A stretch of DNA of 64,000 nt from Methanococcoides vulcani (GCF_900111645.1 NZ_FOHQ01000003.1:113803-177802), one strand, 5' to 3'; shown: positions 36,851 to 48,355, numbered from the stretch's first letter. The notes: generated from the letters alone by a model not told the origin. Program-made: numbers and translations.

Positions 36851-38071
36851 ATGTTTGACACAGGAACAACAGGTTTTATGTTAATTTCAACAAGTCTTGT
36901 CATGCTCATGACTCCGGCACTGGCTTTTTTTTATGGTGGACTTGCATGTAAAAGGAATATTCTTGGAATAATGATGCAAACTTTTCTTTCATTGGGAATT
37001 ACAACGATCTTATGGTTCATTATCGGCTATTCTTTATGCTTCAGTGGCGGAGAGGGAGGGATCATTGGGAACTTTGATAAGATATTCCTGAACGGAGTAA
37101 CAATGGACTCTGTATTTTCAGGTAATGGAATGATCCCTGAGATCGTTTTTGTTTCATATCAAATGATGTTTGCGATCATTACTCCCGCTCTGATAACCGG
37201 TGCATTCGTAAATCGTGTCACTTTCAAAGCATATGTGATCTTTCTGGTATTGTGGCAGATATTCGTCTACTACCCATTCGTCCATATGGTATGGGGTGGT
37301 GGCTTATTGGCAACATTGGGCGTGCTTGATTTTGCAGGAGGTATCGTCGTCCATGCAACTGCAGGGTTTGCAGCTCTTGCATCGGTATTCTATGTTGGCT
37401 CCAGGATGGATACAAAATCAAACCCAAATAGTATTCCACTTGTTGCTATTGGTACAGCTTTACTCTGGTTTGGATGGTTCGGATTCAATGCAGGAAGTGA
37501 GCTTAACCTGGATGGGATCACAACATTAGCATTTATAAACACAGATATATCTGCATCATTTGCAGCTATCACATGGCTGATCATAGAATGGAAAAAGGAA
37601 GGCAAGCCCAAATTCGTAGGATTATTGACTGGATCTGTTGCCGGTCTGGCAACAATAACCCCTGCTGCTGGCTACGTATCAATGCCAGTTGCTGCAATAA
37701 TGGGGATCTTTGCAGGGATTGGATGTTACTCTGCCGTTCACATCAAGAACAGGTTTGGATGGGATGATGCTCTTGATGTATGGGGTGTACATGGAATGGG
37801 CGGAGTCATAGGAACGATCCTATTGGGTGTTTTTGCATCCACAGCAATAAATCCGGCAGGTGCTGATGGGTTGATATATGGAGGAACGACCTTCTTCATG
37901 ATCCAGTTTGCCGCTGTAGCAGGAACCTCGGTCTATGCATTTGTATTCACATACATGATGCTGAAAATGATCGATACTATAACACCGGTCAAAGTCTCAG
38001 AAGAGCATGAATGTCTGGGACTGGACTGGGCAATACATGGAGAAAATGCATATGACCATGATTTTAGCTAA
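36851..38071 (+). CDS. amt: Ammonium transporter, Amt family
   Basis: Membrane channel or transporter for ammonium/ammonia. 406 residues, 11 helices. Marks: MTPALAFFYGGLACKRNILG, FVHMVWGGGLLATLGVLDFA with the first pore His, FAGGIVVHATAGFAALASVF, LLWFGWFGFNAGSELNLDG, and DALDVWGVHGMGGVIGTILL with the second pore His. ATG 36851 follows AGGAG by 7 nt; the ATG at 36833 has none. Unusually, no GlnK/GlnB regulator gene follows. No GGTA-N6-TACC type NrpR site was seen upstream. Confidence 0.95.
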   Translation: MFDTGTTGFMLISTSLVMLMTPALAFFYGGLACKRNILGIMMQTFLSLGITTILWFIIGYSLCFSGGEGGIIGNFDKIFLNGVTMDSVFSGNGMIPEIVFVSYQMMFAIITPALITGAFVNRVTFKAYVIFLVLWQIFVYYPFVHMVWGGGLLATLGVLDFAGGIVVHATAGFAALASVFYVGSRMDTKSNPNSIPLVAIGTALLWFGWFGFNAGSELNLDGITTLAFINTDISASFAAITWLIIEWKKEGKPKFVGLLTGSVAGLATITPAAGYVSMPVAAIMGIFAGIGCYSAVHIKNRFGWDDALDVWGVHGMGGVIGTILLGVFASTAINPAGADGLIYGGTTFFMIQFAAVAGTSVYAFVFTYMMLKMIDTITPVKVSEEHECLGLDWAIHGENAYDHDFS

Positions 38072-38098
38072 TTAAATGATGTAGTTAAAAGCTTCAAT

Positions 38099-38137
38099 AA
38101 TGGATCAATCCTTCATATTGGACAGGATCGATCCATT
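38099..38137 (+). terminator. Inverted repeat downstream of amt
   Basis: AATGGATC (38099-38106) pairs with GATCCATT (38130-38137), followed by T-rich DNA, 28 bases after the amt stop. Confidence 0.45.
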
Positions 38138-38147
38138 TAATTTACCT

Positions 38148-38324
38148 TTATTGCTCTCTGCTTTTCACCCTGAGGTAAATGAAAGTAACAACTCCTGCAA
38201 TTGTGCCGGCAGGGAGTCCTACAAACACAGAGAAAAATATCCTTTCCTAAAGCAGAGCTGTTACAGCAACAGCTATTATAGCGAATACGATGAAAGCTAT
38301 CAAAAAGTGAACTATTCTTATCAT
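38148..38324 (-). CDS. Small two-helix membrane protein with an in-frame TAG (pyrrolysine or nonsense)
   Basis: From ATG 38324 the frame reads MIRIVHFLIAFIVFAIIAVA then VTALL, meets TAG at 38247-38249 (codon 26), and continues in the same frame as ERIFFSVFVGLPAGTIAGVV then TFIYLRVKSREQ to TAA 38148-38150. Both parts are clean membrane helices with positively charged ends, and the joined product is a plausible 58-residue two-helix protein. Methanosarcinales can decode UAG as pyrrolysine, so this may be a Pyl protein; a simple nonsense mutation in a small gene is the alternative. No strong ribosome site. It lies 40 bases after vorA with a hairpin in between. Family unknown. Confidence 0.5.
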
Positions 38325-38364
38325 GGTCGCTAAAAAGCAAAGTTAGCCGGAAATGACCGGCAAC
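38325..38364 (-). terminator. Hairpin and T-tract after vorA
   Basis: On the minus strand GTTGCCGG and CCGGCTAAC pair around TCATTT immediately after the vorA stop, followed by ACTTTGCTTTTTAGC. A good transcript end for the vor genes. Confidence 0.55.
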
Positions 38365-39792
38365 TTATTTAAAATTTTCTTTTGACCATTTTGCACCGGC
38401 TTCAAGGATATCCAGGTTCATCGGGATAAGCTTTGGTTTGCTTGCAAAAGTATCCTCTATCGCTTCCTTAAAGACCTTTTCCGGAAGATGGCTATCTCCC
38501 TGTGCCATGAGCACACCGAGCATGACCGTATTTGCAGCTTTTACTGAACCTGCGTCCTTTGCTATCTGCATAGCAGGTACTGCAATTGCTCTTACCCCTT
38601 CAGGAGCATCGAACTCACCTACGGTGTCATCATAGAGTATGAGACCTCCTTTCTTCACATCCCCTGCGAATTTCTCAAGGGATGGCTGGTTGAGTGCTAC
38701 AAGCACATCTGACCCATAAACAATAGGTGAACCAATGGAGTCTCCTGAGATCACAACTGAACAGTTGGAAGTTCCTCCTCGCTGTTCCGGTCCGTATGAC
38801 GGATACCAGGAAGTGTAGCGCTGATCACGGCATCCTGCACGTGCAAGTGTAAGTCCCATGCTCAAAACACCCTGTCCGCCAAATCCGGCGATCTTTACGA
38901 GCACCTGGCCAAAGTCAGGGTCCTGTACTGCATCAGGGGATGCACTGCTATCGAGACTATAGAGTTCATCGATACCCTTTTTGGAGAAATCACTCTCAGA
39001 GCGCCATAATGGTTCGGTCTCATCGAAATTATCCCTGAAGTTCATGAGAGGGAATTCCTTCTCCATCATCTCGTTGACGAACTCTGTGCTTTGTTCAGCA
39101 TTTTGCCTGAGGTTGGTCGGACATGTGGAAAGCACTTCAACGAATGCATATCCTTTGCCGTCCCTCTGAACCTCAAGAGCTCTCCTGACAGCTTTCTTTG
39201 CTTTCCTGATATGTGAAATATCAGACACTGAAACACGCTCTATGAACACAGGGGCCTTGAGGTTGTCCAGCAGCTCACACATATGCATAGGGTATCCTGT
39301 AAAGCGTGGGTCCCTTCCATCAGGACACGTAACGGTCTTCTCACCGATCAGTGTTGTTGGTGCCATCTGGCCACCGGTCATCCCATAGACAGTGTTGTTC
39401 ACAAAGAACACAGCCATCTTCTCGCCACGGTTAGCTGCCTGCATGGTCTCATTAAGACCGATAGATGCAAGGTCACCATCACCCTGGTATGCGATCACAA
39501 CAGAGTTGTCCTGTGCCCTTGACATACCTGTACCTACAGCAGGTGCACGACCGTGTGCAACCTGGAGGTTTCCACAATCAAAGTAATAGTAAGCAAAAAC
39601 TGCACATCCTACAGGGCTGATCATGACACTCCTGTCCTGGATCTCAAGCTCTTCCATAGCCTCTCCGATCAGTTTGTGCAAAATACCGTGTCCGCATCCC
39701 GGACAATAGTGGGTTGCAGTTGGTGCTGCTCCGCCTTTGCGTGGGAACTCTTCATAAATTCCGGCTGGTCTTCCAATGATCTTTTCTGCCAT
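38365..39792 (-). CDS. vorA: 2-oxoacid (2-oxoisovalerate-type) ferredoxin oxidoreductase, fused TPP and gamma subunit
   Basis: Catalytic subunit converting branched-chain 2-oxoacids and CoA to acyl-CoA, CO2 and reduced ferredoxin, or the reverse. The N-terminal TPP half has [20 protein letters not shown] and [20 protein letters not shown]; the C-terminal half (from about residue 300) is a gamma domain, [20 protein letters not shown]. The beta-gamma fusion in one ~475-residue chain is typical of the methanogen VorA type. ATG 39792 is chosen because GGGAGG lies 7 nt upstream; ATG 39798 overlaps that site. Third gene of vorC-vorB-vorA. Substrate could also be 2-oxoglutarate. Confidence 0.88.
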   Translation of the reverse strand: MAEKIIGRPAGIYEEFPRKGGAAPTATHYCPGCGHGILHKLIGEAMEELEIQDRSVMISPVGCAVFAYYYFDCGNLQVAHGRAPAVGTGMSRAQDNSVVIAYQGDGDLASIGLNETMQAANRGEKMAVFFVNNTVYGMTGGQMAPTTLIGEKTVTCPDGRDPRFTGYPMHMCELLDNLKAPVFIERVSVSDISHIRKAKKAVRRALEVQRDGKGYAFVEVLSTCPTNLRQNAEQSTEFVNEMMEKEFPLMNFRDNFDETEPLWRSESDFSKKGIDELYSLDSSASPDAVQDPDFGQVLVKIAGFGGQGVLSMGLTLARAGCRDQRYTSWYPSYGPEQRGGTSNCSVVISGDSIGSPIVYGSDVLVALNQPSLEKFAGDVKKGGLILYDDTVGEFDAPEGVRAIAVPAMQIAKDAGSVKAANTVMLGVLMAQGDSHLPEKVFKEAIEDTFASKPKLIPMNLDILEAGAKWSKENFK

Positions 39793-39794
39793 GT

Positions 39795-40856
39795 TCATTC
39801 CTCCCTTGCAGCAATTTCTTTTATTTTATCCATGACCTGATCCATTGTAATGAGGTTTCCACCCATACGATTCACAAGTTCTACAGGCTTAGTGCAACCT
39901 GTAGCAAGGCGTACATCATCGATCAACTGACCATTGCTCATCTCAACAGAAACGAAGGTTTTATCACCTGAATCTGCAAGGGCCTTCAGCTCATTTTCAG
40001 GGAATGGGAACAATGTTATCGGACGGAAAAGTCCTACCTTGATGCCATCCTTTCTTGCAGCTTCCACAGCTGAACGGCAGATCCTGCTGCTGATACCATA
40101 TGAAACCAGCACAATGGATGCATCTTCCATCATGTATTCCTCGTAATCGACCTCATTTTCCTTGACGGTCTCATACTTTTCCTGAAGTTTATAGTTGAAA
40201 TCCTCAAGCTGGTCAAAGTCCAGGAAGATAGATGTAACAAGGTTCTCCCGTGTTTCTTTTGTTCCGCAAACAGCCCACGACTTGTCAATAGCAAGTTCCT
40301 CTGCAGTTTCAGGGAACTTGAGTGGCTCTATCATCTGACCAAGCACACCATCTGCCAGCACTACAACCGGGTTGCGATATTTTGTTGAAAGCTCAAATGC
40401 CTTCATTGTGAGATCACACATTTCCTGGACGGAATTTGGTGCGATGACGATGTTACGATAGTTTCCGTGCCCGCCACCCTTTACGACCTGTGTGTAATCT
40501 CCCTGTTCAGGACCAATGTTACCAAGACCCGGACCTGCTCTCATGATGTCCACGATCACGCATGGGAGTTCTGCTCCTGCAAGGTATGATACACCTTCCT
40601 GTTTCAGGCTCATACCAGGACCTGATGAAGCCGTCAAAACCCTGTGTCCGGCAGATGCTGCACCATATACCATGTTAATTGCAGCTTCTTCTGATTCTGC
40701 CTGTACGAACTTCCTTCCAAGCTTCGGGAATGTCTGGGAAGCCTCGTGCAGGATCTCACTTGCAGGTGTGATCGGATAACCGAAATAACAGTCACAACCG
40801 GCATATAAAGCACCAATGACAACTGCGGAGTTGCCTTTTATTAATTGTGTAGCCAT
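39795..40856 (-). CDS. vorB: 2-oxoacid ferredoxin oxidoreductase, alpha subunit
   Basis: Pyrimidine-domain subunit of the same complex, 353 residues: [60 protein letters not shown], and [20 protein letters not shown]. The C-terminal half is a transketolase-like domain. GAGGTGAT precedes ATG 40856. The stop is 2 nt from the preferred vorA start, indicating coupling. Middle gene of the operon. Confidence 0.9.
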   Translation of the reverse strand: MATQLIKGNSAVVIGALYAGCDCYFGYPITPASEILHEASQTFPKLGRKFVQAESEEAAINMVYGAASAGHRVLTASSGPGMSLKQEGVSYLAGAELPCVIVDIMRAGPGLGNIGPEQGDYTQVVKGGGHGNYRNIVIAPNSVQEMCDLTMKAFELSTKYRNPVVVLADGVLGQMIEPLKFPETAEELAIDKSWAVCGTKETRENLVTSIFLDFDQLEDFNYKLQEKYETVKENEVDYEEYMMEDASIVLVSYGISSRICRSAVEAARKDGIKVGLFRPITLFPFPENELKALADSGDKTFVSVEMSNGQLIDDVRLATGCTKPVELVNRMGGNLITMDQVMDKIKEIAAREE

Positions 40857-40878
40857 AAAATATCACCTCATTTTTGGC

Positions 40879-41121
40879 TTATTCTTCCTTGATCGGGATA
40901 TGCACAGCAATAGCCAGTGGCTCAGGACAGGTGTAGTAACAATTTCCGCATCCTATGCATCCTTCTCCCTTGTATTCAACATAATGGTAGCCGCGCTCGT
41001 TAATGTGTTCACTCATAAAGAGTACATCTTTAGGACATGCAGCTACGCATCTTTCACATCCTTTACATTCAATAATGTTCAGCTCAGGATATGGTTGCAT
41101 CTTTTCCTTATTCTCAGACAT
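40879..41121 (-). CDS. vorC: 2-oxoacid ferredoxin oxidoreductase, delta (ferredoxin-like) subunit
   Basis: An 80-residue protein with two 4Fe-4S motifs, [12 protein letters not shown] and [12 protein letters not shown], which carry electrons from the TPP site to external ferredoxin. First gene of the vor operon, 22 bases upstream of vorB. GTTGATATT precedes ATG 41121. An acyl-CoA synthetase gene lies 138 bases further upstream on the same strand. Confidence 0.9.
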   Translation of the reverse strand: MSENKEKMQPYPELNIIECKGCERCVAACPKDVLFMSEHINERGYHYVEYKGEGCIGCGNCYYTCPEPLAIAVHIPIKEE

Positions 41122-41259
41122 AATATCAACTCAATGAACGGATAAATATGATCTCAAATGATCGATCTTACAATATTCTTAGATCAGAATATCTTTAATA
41201 TTTATTAATAAATACATCAGGAAACCTTTAGCTTCCTGACATGAAGTAATCAAAGTTTA

Positions 41260-42933
41260 TCAGTTTGTTGCTTTGTCGTGATCACGTATCTCGACACGTC
41301 TTATCTTACCGCTGATGGTCTTTGGAAGCTCATCCACGAATTCCACAGCCCTTGGATATTTGTAAGGTGCAGTGGCTTTCTTGACATGCTCCTGCAGTTC
41401 CTTCTTAAGCTCTTCACTTGCCTCATACCCTTTTGCAAGAACAATGGTCGCCTTAACGATCTGGCCACGAACCGGATCCGGTACACCGGTGATGGCACAT
41501 TCAAGCACAGAAGGATGCTCGATCAGTGCACTCTCGACCTCGAAAGGACCTATCTTGTAACCGGAGCTTTTGATGATATCATCAGATCTTCCGATGAACC
41601 AGAAATAGCCATCCTCATCTTTCCATGCCATGTCACCTGTATAATAATATCCATCATGCCAGGTAGCTCTGGTCTTTTCCTCATCTGCACGATATCCGGC
41701 AAAAAGACCTATTGGTTTGCCTTTTGAAGTATTGATGACGATCTCTCCTTCCTCACCGGAATCACAGAGCTTCCCGTCAAGGTTCAACAGCTGGATATCG
41801 TACTCGGGTGATGGTCTTCCCATGGATCCCGGTTTTGGTTCCATCCACGGATAGGTTGCAATGGTCACCACACTCTCGGTCTGACCGAAACCTTCCATAA
41901 GTTTTAGTCCTGTGAACTCAAGGAACCTCTCATACACTTCAGGGTTCAATGGCTCACCGGCAACCACACAGTACTCAAGGCTGCTGAAATCATACTGTGA
42001 AAGGTCTTCTTTGATGAGGAACCTGTAGATAGTAGGCGGTGCACAGAAAGTTGTCACACCATACTTGCTTGCCATCTCAAGCATGTTCTTTGCATCGAAA
42101 CGCTCATAATCATAAACAAAGACAGCAGTGCCACAGATCCACTGACCGTAGAGCTTGCCCCATACACATTTTGCCCAGCCGGAGTCTGCAACTGTAAGGT
42201 GTAATCCGTCGTCCATCACGTTCTGCCAGTACTTAGCAGTGATTATGTGGCCAAGTGGGTAGGCGAAATCATGCTGAACCATTTTTGGCAGACCGGTTGT
42301 TCCGGATGAGAAATACAACAGGGAAATATCATCGTTATTTGTTTCCTCATCGCCCTCCGGGCGAGTAAAGTTTTCAGAAGCTTCTTCAAGCTCCTTTTTG
42401 AAATTGATCCAACCCTCTTTCTCAACATTAAGGACAGCCTTGTGGAGCAGGACATCCTCATAACCTTTGTGTGCTTCATCAATGTAGCCCATAAGGCCTT
42501 CATCGTCAGCACTTACTACCATCTTGATCTTTGCAAGCTCGATACGGTAGGTTACATCCTTGGTTGTTAGCATATGGGTAGCAGGAAGTGCGACAGCTCC
42601 GATCTTGTGCAGGGCAAGGATGCAGATCCAGAACTCGTACCTGCCCTTCAAGGTCAGCATTACAACATCGCCCTTCTTGATGCCATATTTTCTGAAGAGA
42701 TTTGCAGCTTTATCGCTGTAGTATTTCAGGTCCCTGAAATTATAGATTAGTTCTTCACCATCATCATTGCACCATACAAGGGCTCTTTTCTCAGGCTGTT
42801 CCTTTGCGTACCTATCGGCCACATCGTATGCAAAATTAAAGTTTTCGGGGATCTTTATCTTAAAGTTCTCCTTGTAGTCATCATACGATTCGAATTCCGT
42901 GCGTGAAACATATTCTTCTAAAAAAGATGACAT
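41260..42933 (-). CDS. AMP-forming acyl-CoA synthetase (medium/branched-chain type)
   Basis: Activates a carboxylic acid with ATP and CoA. 557 residues of the ANL superfamily: [18 protein letters not shown] (P-loop), [40 protein letters not shown], and the catalytic C-terminal Lys in [13 protein letters not shown]. Resembles the medium-chain acyl-CoA synthetases of Methanosarcina, with branched short acids such as 2-methylbutyrate as likely substrates. GTG-GGTG context favours ATG 42933 (GGTG 6 nt upstream) over 42951. Upstream of vorCBA and downstream of an XRE-cupin gene, which suggests a regulated acid-uptake module. Confidence 0.92.
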   Translation of the reverse strand: MSSFLEEYVSRTEFESYDDYKENFKIKIPENFNFAYDVADRYAKEQPEKRALVWCNDDGEELIYNFRDLKYYSDKAANLFRKYGIKKGDVVMLTLKGRYEFWICILALHKIGAVALPATHMLTTKDVTYRIELAKIKMVVSADDEGLMGYIDEAHKGYEDVLLHKAVLNVEKEGWINFKKELEEASENFTRPEGDEETNNDDISLLYFSSGTTGLPKMVQHDFAYPLGHIITAKYWQNVMDDGLHLTVADSGWAKCVWGKLYGQWICGTAVFVYDYERFDAKNMLEMASKYGVTTFCAPPTIYRFLIKEDLSQYDFSSLEYCVVAGEPLNPEVYERFLEFTGLKLMEGFGQTESVVTIATYPWMEPKPGSMGRPSPEYDIQLLNLDGKLCDSGEEGEIVINTSKGKPIGLFAGYRADEEKTRATWHDGYYYTGDMAWKDEDGYFWFIGRSDDIIKSSGYKIGPFEVESALIEHPSVLECAITGVPDPVRGQIVKATIVLAKGYEASEELKKELQEHVKKATAPYKYPRAVEFVDELPKTISGKIRRVEIRDHDKATN

Positions 42934-42994
42934 ATTTACACCGTTTTCCATTTCTAATAGATCAATTCTTAAATTGGATTCAATTATATGTTTT

Positions 42995-43549
42995 TCAAAT
43001 GATCATAGCTAGGAACTTTGCAGGTTTATCCCCAAGGGCTTCCATTGCATGACCATAGCTGGAATCAAAATAGATGGAATCTCCTTCCTCAAGAATGATC
43101 TCATTATCATGTATCCTCACCTTAAGGGTACCTTCAAGAACAAAGTCGAACTCCTGTCCCGGATGCGAATTCATGGAATTCTCAGCATCTGTTGATCCGG
43201 CTTCAACCTCAACAAGGAAAGTCTCTGCCTTTTTGTGTATGAAATTTGGTCCAAGATTCTGATACTGGTAAGCTTCCCTTCTCTCAACAGTGGGACCCTT
43301 GTCCTTCCTGGTAACAGTAAAAATATGCATGCGTGGTTCTTCGCCGGTTAAAAGTAGTGTCATATCTACTTTCAGGAACTGTGCGATCTCAAAAAGTATA
43401 CTGGCAGGGATATCAGTTTCACCTGTATCATACTGCTGATAGGTTTCAACAGGGATATTCAGATATTTTGCCATTTCTTCTACACTGATTTCTGACAGCT
43501 CGCGCAATTCATGGATACGTGACGAGATTTCCTTTATTTTTTCCTGCAT
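42995..43549 (-). CDS. XRE-family transcriptional regulator with C-terminal cupin
   Basis: DNA-binding regulator of 184 residues: helix-turn-helix at about 12-68 ([22 protein letters not shown] and [16 protein letters not shown]) and a cupin 2 ligand domain at about 110-184 ([37 protein letters not shown]). Typical sensor of a small acid or amine. It is 61 bases upstream of the acyl-CoA synthetase on the same strand and probably controls it and the vor genes. Start ATG 43549. Confidence 0.9.
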   Translation of the reverse strand: MQEKIKEISSRIHELRELSEISVEEMAKYLNIPVETYQQYDTGETDIPASILFEIAQFLKVDMTLLLTGEEPRMHIFTVTRKDKGPTVERREAYQYQNLGPNFIHKKAETFLVEVEAGSTDAENSMNSHPGQEFDFVLEGTLKVRIHDNEIILEEGDSIYFDSSYGHAMEALGDKPAKFLAMII

Positions 43550-43690
43550 GATATCAACTTTTATTGGTTAATAAGGAAGATACTTACAAAATAAAATAGA
43601 ATTTTGAAAGAAACAATATTCAAGCAACTTAACTTGATATTGCGATCCTTTTCCGTATTTTAACATACAGGAAGTTAAAAAAAGTACCGG

Positions 43691-43712
43691 GTGTCATGTT
43701 AGCACATGACAC
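43691..43712 (-). terminator. Perfect hairpin with T7 downstream of the secreted-protein gene
   Basis: GTGTCATGT (43691-43699) pairs with ACATGACAC (43704-43712) around a 4-base loop. On the minus strand it is followed by CCGGTACTTTTTTT, 24 bases beyond the gene stop. Confidence 0.65.
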
Positions 43713-43736
43713 ACGTCAGTATAATGAACCGGGGTC

Positions 43737-45068
43737 TTATTCAGTCGGACCAATATTGATCGAATATTCAAAGTTCTCTGTGTTATGTGGCATGATCTCA
43801 AGTGTCCACTTACCGACACCACCGTCAACACGATAGGTCTCTGAATATCCGGTAGAACCCTGCTGATAGACATCAGGCTGTTCCATATCCTCACTCATCA
43901 CAGATTCAACTTCCATATAGCTGCTGACAGCTTCATCCATTGCCATCCTGTAAGGGACAGGATACTGCTGTCCAAGACTTACGGAGCCACTGTAGCTTGT
44001 GCTTACAAGTACCGTCTTTACCTCTCCTTTTGTGTTCTTCAATACAACATCAAAGGAAGGTGTTGTAGAAGATGTGCTGCTGCTACCATAGTTGTAATCC
44101 ATTGAGAACACCTTGATGGTGATAGGATCATCGGTTCTTGCATTGAAAGTTGTTGTGAATGGTTCATCTGGTTGTTGCCAGACATCGAAGTTCATGCTTA
44201 CCTTCTGGCTCCATTCATTGATGGTCCTGTCATCGATGTTCAGGTTGATCCTGCCATTGATACTTCCTTCTACATCAGCCGGGATCCTTACATTTACCTT
44301 CACAACAGCTTTCTCTCCTGGCTTGATAACAGAAGGTGCTGTGATGGTCACATCTTTCTCATCAAGAGAGACCTGTGAACTGTATCTGTACCATTCATCC
44401 TCGATCTCCTCGAACTCAGGATCAATGTAAATTGCCTTGTCACCAACGTTCTTGAGCTTGATGTTATACTCATACTCAGCACCGGCTTCCACGCGGTCAC
44501 TGATGTATGAATTAGAGATCTCCACATTTGGTGGCAACCATACATTCACTGAAAGCTCAAGTGCTCCGTTGTAACCCGGATACAGGGAAGCTACATCTCC
44601 CACAAGACCGCTAAAGAAGACGTTCGCACTGTAATGGCCAAGTTCAGCATCTTCAGGAACTGATACCTTGATAGTGAACTCCTGCTTTTCTCCGGTCTCC
44701 AGTTCAGTTTTTGCAGGTGAGATAGTGACCCAATCCTCATCAAGCATATTATCGCTGTAGAACTGTGGTACAAGGTAAGGCTCAACTGTGATTGTCCCTT
44801 CACCGTGGTTGTAGAGCACAACAGTTACTTCCTCGGACTCACCAGGTTTGATTGTAAGATAGGAATATCCCGGATCAACATAGAGGGGAACGGTCTCTCT
44901 TGCAGCTTCAGGGTAGATCATGTCTTGGTAATATCCATCCGCAGCGATCTTTTCAGCTATCAGTACAGGTTCCTCGACCACCGGCTCAGAGATGGCAACA
45001 GCAACACCTGCTGCCGTCATACTGAGCAACAGCAGACCGAGTGTGACAAACGCGAAATATTTCTTCAT
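43737..45068 (-). CDS. Secreted protein with Ig-like/NEW3-type beta domains
   Basis: Exported protein of 443 residues with a cleavable signal (MKKYFAFVTLGLLLLSMTAA) and then several all-beta repeats of about 110 residues: VDPGYSYLTIKPGESEEVTV, VTISPAKTELETGEKQEFTI, AGAEYEYNIKLKNVGDKAIY and TITAPSVIKPGEKAVVKVNV, the style of NEW3/CARDB adhesion domains. A Ser/Tyr-rich stretch follows at about residue 330. No C-terminal anchor is visible, so it is released or bound to other surface proteins. ATG 45068 is supported by AAAGGAG 8 nt upstream; the ATG at 45107 adds a charged leader that would block export. Confidence 0.82.
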   Translation of the reverse strand: MKKYFAFVTLGLLLLSMTAAGVAVAISEPVVEEPVLIAEKIAADGYYQDMIYPEAARETVPLYVDPGYSYLTIKPGESEEVTVVLYNHGEGTITVEPYLVPQFYSDNMLDEDWVTISPAKTELETGEKQEFTIKVSVPEDAELGHYSANVFFSGLVGDVASLYPGYNGALELSVNVWLPPNVEISNSYISDRVEAGAEYEYNIKLKNVGDKAIYIDPEFEEIEDEWYRYSSQVSLDEKDVTITAPSVIKPGEKAVVKVNVRIPADVEGSINGRINLNIDDRTINEWSQKVSMNFDVWQQPDEPFTTTFNARTDDPITIKVFSMDYNYGSSSTSSTTPSFDVVLKNTKGEVKTVLVSTSYSGSVSLGQQYPVPYRMAMDEAVSSYMEVESVMSEDMEQPDVYQQGSTGYSETYRVDGGVGKWTLEIMPHNTENFEYSINIGPTE

Positions 45069-45237
45069 ATCAATTTCTCCTTTATGATCGTGATCGTCTT
45101 TCGACATGTTCCAATATGTGCTGAACTTATTAAAGAATTGTCTAAACTTCGAATTGATCCGTAGTTATCAAATTAAGAAAAAAAGGATTAGCATGCCTAA
45201 AAATGCCATTTGATAATAATTGGTGATGATCTGTTCA

Positions 45238-48054
45238 TCATTTTATCCTGCTTCTTTTCATCAGTAATGAGTTCGTCACAACAGATACCGAGCTCATGGC
45301 CATGAAAGCCGCTGCCATTGCAGGAGTTACAAGTATCTGATGGAACACAGGATAGAGAATGCCTGCTGCTATTGGAATTCCAAGACTGTTGTACCCAAAG
45401 GCCCAGAACAGGTTCTGCTTTATCTTTCGCATGGTCAGACGGCTTAAGCGCAGGGAAGCTACCACATCAAGCAGGTCGTTCCTGATAAGCACGATCTGTG
45501 CCGACTCAATAGCCACATCTGTACCGGCTCCCATGGCTATTCCTACATCCGCCTGGGTAAGCGCAGGAGCGTCATTGATACCGTCACCGACCATTGCAAC
45601 GATCCTTCCTTCATCCTGAAGCTTCCTGACCTCCGCTGCCTTGTCTTCAGGTAACACCTCAGAAAGAACACGATCAATACTCGCTTTAGATGCAATAGCT
45701 GATGCGGTCCTGCTGTTATCTCCTGTGATCATCACAACCTCAAGCCCCAGCTTTTTGAGCCTGGAAACAGCCTCTATGGAATTCGCCTTGAGAGTATCTG
45801 CTACCGCTACGATACCAGTGGCATTGCCATCAACTGAAATCAGCATGCCGGTCTTACCCTGATGTTCAAGCTCCTCAAGCCTGCCGGTAAGGGAAGAAAC
45901 GTCAACATTATTGTCAGCCATGAGCTTTCGGGTACCCAGCAGTATCTCCTGCTCTTTGATCATTGCCTTTACTCCATGGCCCGGTATGGACTCAAAGGAT
46001 GAAACATCAAGGATAGGAACATTACCGTCTACAGCACCGTTCACAATAGCTTCGCCCAGGGGATGCTCTGATCCCTTCTCTGCAGTAGCTGCAAGGGAAA
46101 GCACTTCATCTTCAGTGTGTTCTCCAAAAGCGATAATATCAGTTATTACAGGTTTTCCTTCTGTCAGCGTACCTGTCTTGTCAAATACGATAGTATCGAT
46201 CTTGCGACTGACCTCAAGTGCTTCACCGCCCTTGATAAGTATGCCATTCTCAGCTCCCTTTCCTGTACCTACCATTATGGCTACCGGTGTTGCAAGTCCA
46301 ACAGCACAGGGACAGGATATCACAAGAACTGTGATCCCGATCAGAAGGGAGAACAGGAACGGACTTGTGATAACAGAATACTGTGCAACATCGAACATGT
46401 TGTATCCGATGAAGAACCAGAACAGGAATGAAAGGAGAGCGATCACAATAACTGCAACAATGAAGCGAGCGGCAACAAAGTCAGCTATTCTCTGAATTGG
46501 TGCCTTGGATGTCTGTGCATCTTCTACCAGCTTGATGATCTGTGCAAGTGCAGTATCAGCACCTACTTTGGTAGCCTCGAACCTGAAAGAACCGGTACCA
46601 TTGACAGTAGCACCGATCACCTGGTCACCGATATTCTTCTCAACAGGAATGCTTTCACCGGTGATCATGGATTCGTCGATGGAAGATGAGCCTTCGGTCA
46701 CGATACCATCCACCGGTAGCTTCTCTCCCGGCCTGACAACAACAATATCTCCTGTGACCACATCTTCCACAGCTACTTCGATCTCCTCACCGTTCCTGAT
46801 GACCCGTGCTGTCCTTGCCTGCAATCCGATGAGCTTCCTGATGGCTTCAGATGTCCTGCCTCTTGCCTTTGCTTCAAGGTAACGTCCAAATGTTATGAAG
46901 GTGATCAGCATTGCAGCTGAATCGAAGAAAGTATGCTGGTATCCCGGTCCAAGATCGATGAAGCTTGTCACCACACTGATAGTGTAAGCAGCACCAGTAC
47001 CCGTTGCGATCAGAAGATTCATATCAGCAGAGCCGTGCCGAAGCCCTTTGTAGGCACCGACGAAGTACTGTCTTCCGGGGAAGGCCATTACTATGGTAGT
47101 AAGAACGAAAAGCACACCCCTGTCAGCAAGGATAGGAGGTACAAAATAAAGATACTGCGGGAACCCGCCACTCATTCCACCAAGAGCGATCGGAATTGTC
47201 AGCAGGAAAGCAATTAGCAGATTGTTCCTCTGGCGAGTGATCTCCAGATCCCTTGCAGCCTGTTCACGATCAACGGGTCTTCCTTCCTTCTTTACGGATG
47301 CCGTATAGCCGATCCCTTCTATAGCATTGAGCATGTCAGCGACGGAAACCTTTGAGGAATCATATTCAGCATGTGCACTGGACATCGGAAAATTCACACT
47401 GGCATTGCTTACGCCATCAAGCTTCCTGAGAGCACGCTCGATGTTAGATGCACATGCAGCACAGGTCATGCCTCCCACATCAAGATCGATCTCATCCTTC
47501 AGCACGCCATAGCCTGTATCTTCGATCGTCTCTTCAAGATCACTAACGGTCATGACCTTTGGATCATAGGTCACGGATGCTTTCTCAAGCGGGAGATTGA
47601 CAGTTGCCGAAAGGACACCTGGTTGTTTCTTCAATGCATCTTCTATGCGTAATGCACAGGCAGCACATGTCATACCGGTAACTTTCAATGTGGAATTTGC
47701 CGGTTCTTCGGTAGCTTTTTCTGTCGAATCTTTTATTGAAGCTTCTGTCGGAGACTCTGTAGAGAGTTCTGTCGAAACCTGCAGGGATGAAGGTTGAGCT
47801 TCCTCTTTCACTTCTTCCGGCACCTCTACAGATTTCTCTGAATCAATGTCTTCGCCTACTTCATAACCAGCATCTGTAACTGCCTTCCTGATCTCATCAA
47901 GGGTTACCTTTGCAGGATCGAAACTAACAGTAGCATTGTTCTCCTCAAGGCTTACCTCTACACTTTCCACGCCTTTAAGGGAGGAAATTGCTTTTGTCAC
48001 GCTCTCATGACAATGCATGCAGGTCATTCCATGAACATCGATCGTAGTTTTCAT
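45238..48054 (-). CDS. copA: Copper-exporting P1B-type ATPase with three metal-binding domains
   Basis: Pumps Cu(I) out of the cell with ATP. 938 residues: three heavy-metal-associated domains (GMTCMHC at 9-15, GMTCAAC at 127-133, GMTCAAC at 195-201), a Ser/Thr/Glu-rich linker (about 74-120) between the first and second, eight membrane helices, TGES, CPC (581-583), [11 protein letters not shown] with phospho-Asp 625, SEHPLG, and [20 protein letters not shown]. The first HMA has a CMHC rather than CAAC motif and resembles copZ, so it may be a fused chaperone. Downstream of copZ by 97 bases on the same strand. Confidence 0.96.
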   Translation of the reverse strand: MKTTIDVHGMTCMHCHESVTKAISSLKGVESVEVSLEENNATVSFDPAKVTLDEIRKAVTDAGYEVGEDIDSEKSVEVPEEVKEEAQPSSLQVSTELSTESPTEASIKDSTEKATEEPANSTLKVTGMTCAACALRIEDALKKQPGVLSATVNLPLEKASVTYDPKVMTVSDLEETIEDTGYGVLKDEIDLDVGGMTCAACASNIERALRKLDGVSNASVNFPMSSAHAEYDSSKVSVADMLNAIEGIGYTASVKKEGRPVDREQAARDLEITRQRNNLLIAFLLTIPIALGGMSGGFPQYLYFVPPILADRGVLFVLTTIVMAFPGRQYFVGAYKGLRHGSADMNLLIATGTGAAYTISVVTSFIDLGPGYQHTFFDSAAMLITFITFGRYLEAKARGRTSEAIRKLIGLQARTARVIRNGEEIEVAVEDVVTGDIVVVRPGEKLPVDGIVTEGSSSIDESMITGESIPVEKNIGDQVIGATVNGTGSFRFEATKVGADTALAQIIKLVEDAQTSKAPIQRIADFVAARFIVAVIVIALLSFLFWFFIGYNMFDVAQYSVITSPFLFSLLIGITVLVISCPCAVGLATPVAIMVGTGKGAENGILIKGGEALEVSRKIDTIVFDKTGTLTEGKPVITDIIAFGEHTEDEVLSLAATAEKGSEHPLGEAIVNGAVDGNVPILDVSSFESIPGHGVKAMIKEQEILLGTRKLMADNNVDVSSLTGRLEELEHQGKTGMLISVDGNATGIVAVADTLKANSIEAVSRLKKLGLEVVMITGDNSRTASAIASKASIDRVLSEVLPEDKAAEVRKLQDEGRIVAMVGDGINDAPALTQADVGIAMGAGTDVAIESAQIVLIRNDLLDVVASLRLSRLTMRKIKQNLFWAFGYNSLGIPIAAGILYPVFHQILVTPAMAAAFMAMSSVSVVTNSLLMKRSRIK

Positions 48055-48151
48055 GTTATTGTACCAAAAGAAATAGGGTTCGTCTGTCTATCAGTGCTGT
48101 CAGACAGCAAAAAGCAAGAGTATAAATTGGCAGGTGGATTGCAGGCAGGTA

Positions 48152-48355
48152 TTAGGCCTTATATCCGGCATCGTTGACTGCTTTTTTGATTGTATCAATA
48201 TCTGCTGCCTCTTGATCATAAGAGATATTAGCCTCTCCTTTCTCCAGATCAACGTCAACAGAAGAAACACCTTCAACACCTGATATTGCTTTTGTGACAG
48301 TCATCTGGCAATGTCCACAGGACATGCCTTCTACTTTTATAGTTGTTTCAACCAT
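48152..48355 (-). CDS. copZ: Copper chaperone CopZ, HMA domain
   Basis: A 67-residue metallochaperone that carries Cu(I) to CopA. Contains GMSCGHCQMTVTKAISGV with the CxxC site and VSSVDVDLEKGEANISYD. GGGAGTGA lies 6 nt before ATG 48355. Its sequence is closest to the first HMA domain of the downstream CopA, pointing to a duplication. Probably cotranscribed with copA. Confidence 0.93.
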   Translation of the reverse strand: MVETTIKVEGMSCGHCQMTVTKAISGVEGVSSVDVDLEKGEANISYDQEAADIDTIKKAVNDAGYKA

